Assembly: GCA_036365455.1 (NCBI GenBank)
Contig: JAWQUS010000027.1
Location: 15,426,501 to 15,490,500 of the forward strand
Length of the DNA stretch: 64,000 nt
Direction of reading: 5' to 3'
Origin: Macrosoma leucophasiata
Lineage: Eukaryota > Arthropoda > Insecta > Lepidoptera > Hedylidae
How positions within the stretch are numbered: the stretch's first letter is position 1; each line of letters opens with the position of its first letter. The notes under the pieces are model-generated. The model made no database searches. It was given only the letters and a program-made list of their open reading frames with translations, and was not told where the DNA came from. Positions 62,562-64,000 of this stretch are shown one piece after another. The position numbers were made by a program, and so were the translations under genes.

Positions 62562-63856
62562 TTAGGTTGGGGAAAAAGTTTCTTCGCATTTTTTAAGATA
62601 ATTCAAACATTTTTTAATATAGTTTATTTAAATTTGACTAAAGTATGTATGTACCATTTTGTTCGATAACCTTTTGCCATCTTGTAGGTAGGGACATGAT
62701 CCATTGCTATAAAATTTTTGGGACTTCTCATCAAAATACCGCGACAAGTGGATTTGGCAGTCCTCTCGTGATGTTAACCTAACATTGCATAAAGAATTCT
62801 GAAGAGACCGAAACAGGTGGAAATCTTGAGGTGCAAGGTCAGGACTATACGGCGGATGCATTAACACCTCCCAGCCAAACTCTCTTAATTTTTGCTGAGT
62901 GGCTATAGATGTGTGAGGTCTAGCGTTATCATGATGAAACACCCCACCCCTTCTGTTGATCAATTCCGGCCGCTTTCTCTCAACTTCTTGCTTTAATCTC
63001 ATCAGTTGTTCGCAGTAGAGTTCAGAAACGATTGTCCTGCCTGGTGGTAATAGCTCATAATGAATAATGCCCTTCCAATCCCACCACACACACAACATCA
63101 CCTTATTGCGAGTTAACCCGGGTTTCGCCGTCTGTGAAGCCTGACCGGCCTTTGACCACGACCTTTTTCGCACGTTCTTGCCGTACGTGATCCACTTTTC
63201 ATCACCAGTTATCAGCTTCTTCAGAAATGATTCGGTTTCATTACGTCGTAATAAAGAATCACAAATGAGTAAACGGTTCATTAGGTTTCTTTCAGTGAGC
63301 TCGTGAGGTACCCAAATATCGAGCCTTTTTTTTTTGTACCCAGCTTTTTTCAAATGCGCCAAAACTGTTTTGTGATCAATTCTCAGTTCTTCAGCTACGT
63401 CGTAACTACTGATATGTCGATCTTGCTCCACTTTTTCAAAAATGGCATCCATTTTATCCGTAATAGGGCGACCAGAGCGAGGTGCATCTTTGACATCAAA
63501 ATTTCCTGATTGAAAACGCTTAAACCAAATTTGTGCTACTCTCACAGACACTGCACTTGGTCCATAAACATCGCAAATTTTTTTCGCGGCTTGCGTTGCA
63601 TTTTTACCTTTTTTGTAGTAAAATTTTAAAATGTATCGAATTTCTTCATTCGATTCATCATCACAGATCATTTCATCTTGACAGTATGAAAAATAAATGA
63701 AAATCACACATTTGCCTTATTTGAATTTGGAATTATGTTCTTTAAAATTTTAACTTTCAATGATACCAAAACCAGATACAAATACTACAGCCAAAGAGAT
63801 TTTATTACAAGTTTATACATACTATAATGCGAAAAGACTTTTTCCCCAACCTTATA
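62562..63856 (-). mobile_element. mariner (cecropia-type), nearly intact
   Basis: Ends TTAGGTTGGGGAAAAAGTTT and, inverted, TAAGGTTGGGGAAAAAGTCT. TA precedes the left end (62560-62561). The paralogous repeat at 57840 shows the unoccupied site (GATCTAGTAACATCCCCTGG), which confirms the borders. 1295 bp, standard for mariner. Confidence 0.93.
62628..63707 (-). CDS. mariner transposase, C-terminus frameshifted
   Basis: Cut-and-paste DDD transposase, 359 codons. The functional start is probably near MICDDESNEEIRYI (63674). An N-terminal double helix-turn-helix contains NFDVKDAPRSGRPI and SSYDVAEELRIDHKTVLAHL; the linker motif is WVPHELTERN; catalytic Asp are 169 (ITGDEKW), 260 (HHDNARPH) and 295 (YSPDLAPQD), i.e. 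DD34D. All three are kept. After FYSNG the reading differs from the family because of one missing G compared with the copy at 45.7 kb (GGATCATG against GGGATCATG), which replaces the last 23 residues. Activity is therefore doubtful, not excluded. Confidence 0.9.
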   Translation of the reverse strand: MIFIYFSYCQDEMICDDESNEEIRYILKFYYKKGKNATQAAKKICDVYGPSAVSVRVAQIWFKRFQSGNFDVKDAPRSGRPITDKMDAIFEKVEQDRHISSYDVAEELRIDHKTVLAHLKKAGYKKKRLDIWVPHELTERNLMNRLLICDSLLRRNETESFLKKLITGDEKWITYGKNVRKRSWSKAGQASQTAKPGLTRNKVMLCVWWDWKGIIHYELLPPGRTIVSELYCEQLMRLKQEVERKRPELINRRGGVFHHDNARPHTSIATQQKLREFGWEVLMHPPYSPDLAPQDFHLFRSLQNSLCNVRLTSREDCQIHLSRYFDEKSQKFYSNGSCPYLQDGKRLSNKMVHTYFSQI

Positions 63857-63930
63857 TGTTGCTATTTATTTTTTCAATATTTTTAATGTACAGAATTAAC
63901 ACTTCTACAGTTTTATTATAAGTATAGATT
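63857..63930 (+). repeat. Large dispersed repeat, copy 2 (right part)
   Basis: TATTTTTTCAATATTTTTAA, TGTACAGAATTAACACTTCT, TTATAAGTATAGAT: continuation of the repeat after the mariner, parallel to 57860-57930. The last 70 bases of the window hold nothing recognised. Confidence 0.85.
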
Positions 63931-64000
63931 ATTAAATTTATTAATAATTCCGTAGCAGGTTTAATACTTTTTAAGTTGATTTTTTGATACGTAACATCAA

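Overview
This is a window of insect nuclear DNA, almost certainly from a moth or butterfly. The evidence is a split-exon neuropeptide receptor gene with short coding exons in long introns, AT-rich spacers packed with tRNA-derived SINEs, cecropia-type mariners, non-LTR retrotransposon tails and palindromic MITEs that are typical of Lepidoptera. There is no bacterial-style gene organisation, CRISPR array, rRNA or convincing stand-alone tRNA gene.

The host genes are two tail-to-tail copies of an NPY-like peptide GPCR that I identify as the RYamide receptor (Drosophila NepYr/CG5811 type). Copy A is on the + strand. Its exons for TM5 (4205-4403), TM6 (6977-7045), TM7 (7640-7798) and the C-tail (8448-8529, 10138-10349) are visible; the exon for the N-terminus to TM4 would lie left of the window. 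Copy B is on the - strand and complete in coding terms: six exons from 55988 down to 39902, adding up to 1362 nt (453 codons plus stop). Most exons of the two copies have diverged 23-28% at the DNA level, but 117 nt of the TM7 exon differ at only three synonymous sites. This points to recent gene conversion across about 43 kb. A broken third copy of the TM5 exon lies at 5443-5526.

Between the receptors lie repeats. 10-29 kb holds SINEs, MITEs, LINE tails, a Penelope-like fragment and a degenerate pair of exon-like segments (17502 and 22409) inside an old local duplication. 29.7-31.2 kb is a dead pogo/Tigger-type DNA transposon. 34.0-38.7 kb is a nearly full-length non-LTR retrotransposon with both ORFs open and a possible -1 frameshift junction. 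The 10 kb last intron of copy B (40.1-50.2 kb) carries a three-unit 224-bp tandem repeat, nested TIR elements and a deleted mariner. 56-64 kb, upstream of copy B, contains two copies of a larger repeat, each interrupted by a mariner; the rightmost mariner is nearly intact.

The least expected observations are the gene-conversion tract, the GC-AG intron in copy B, the ORF1/ORF2 overlap of the retrotransposon, the paralogous exon relics with a SINE in one of them, and several short near-perfect hairpins, at least two of which arose inside SINE copies in a way that suggests replication template switching.
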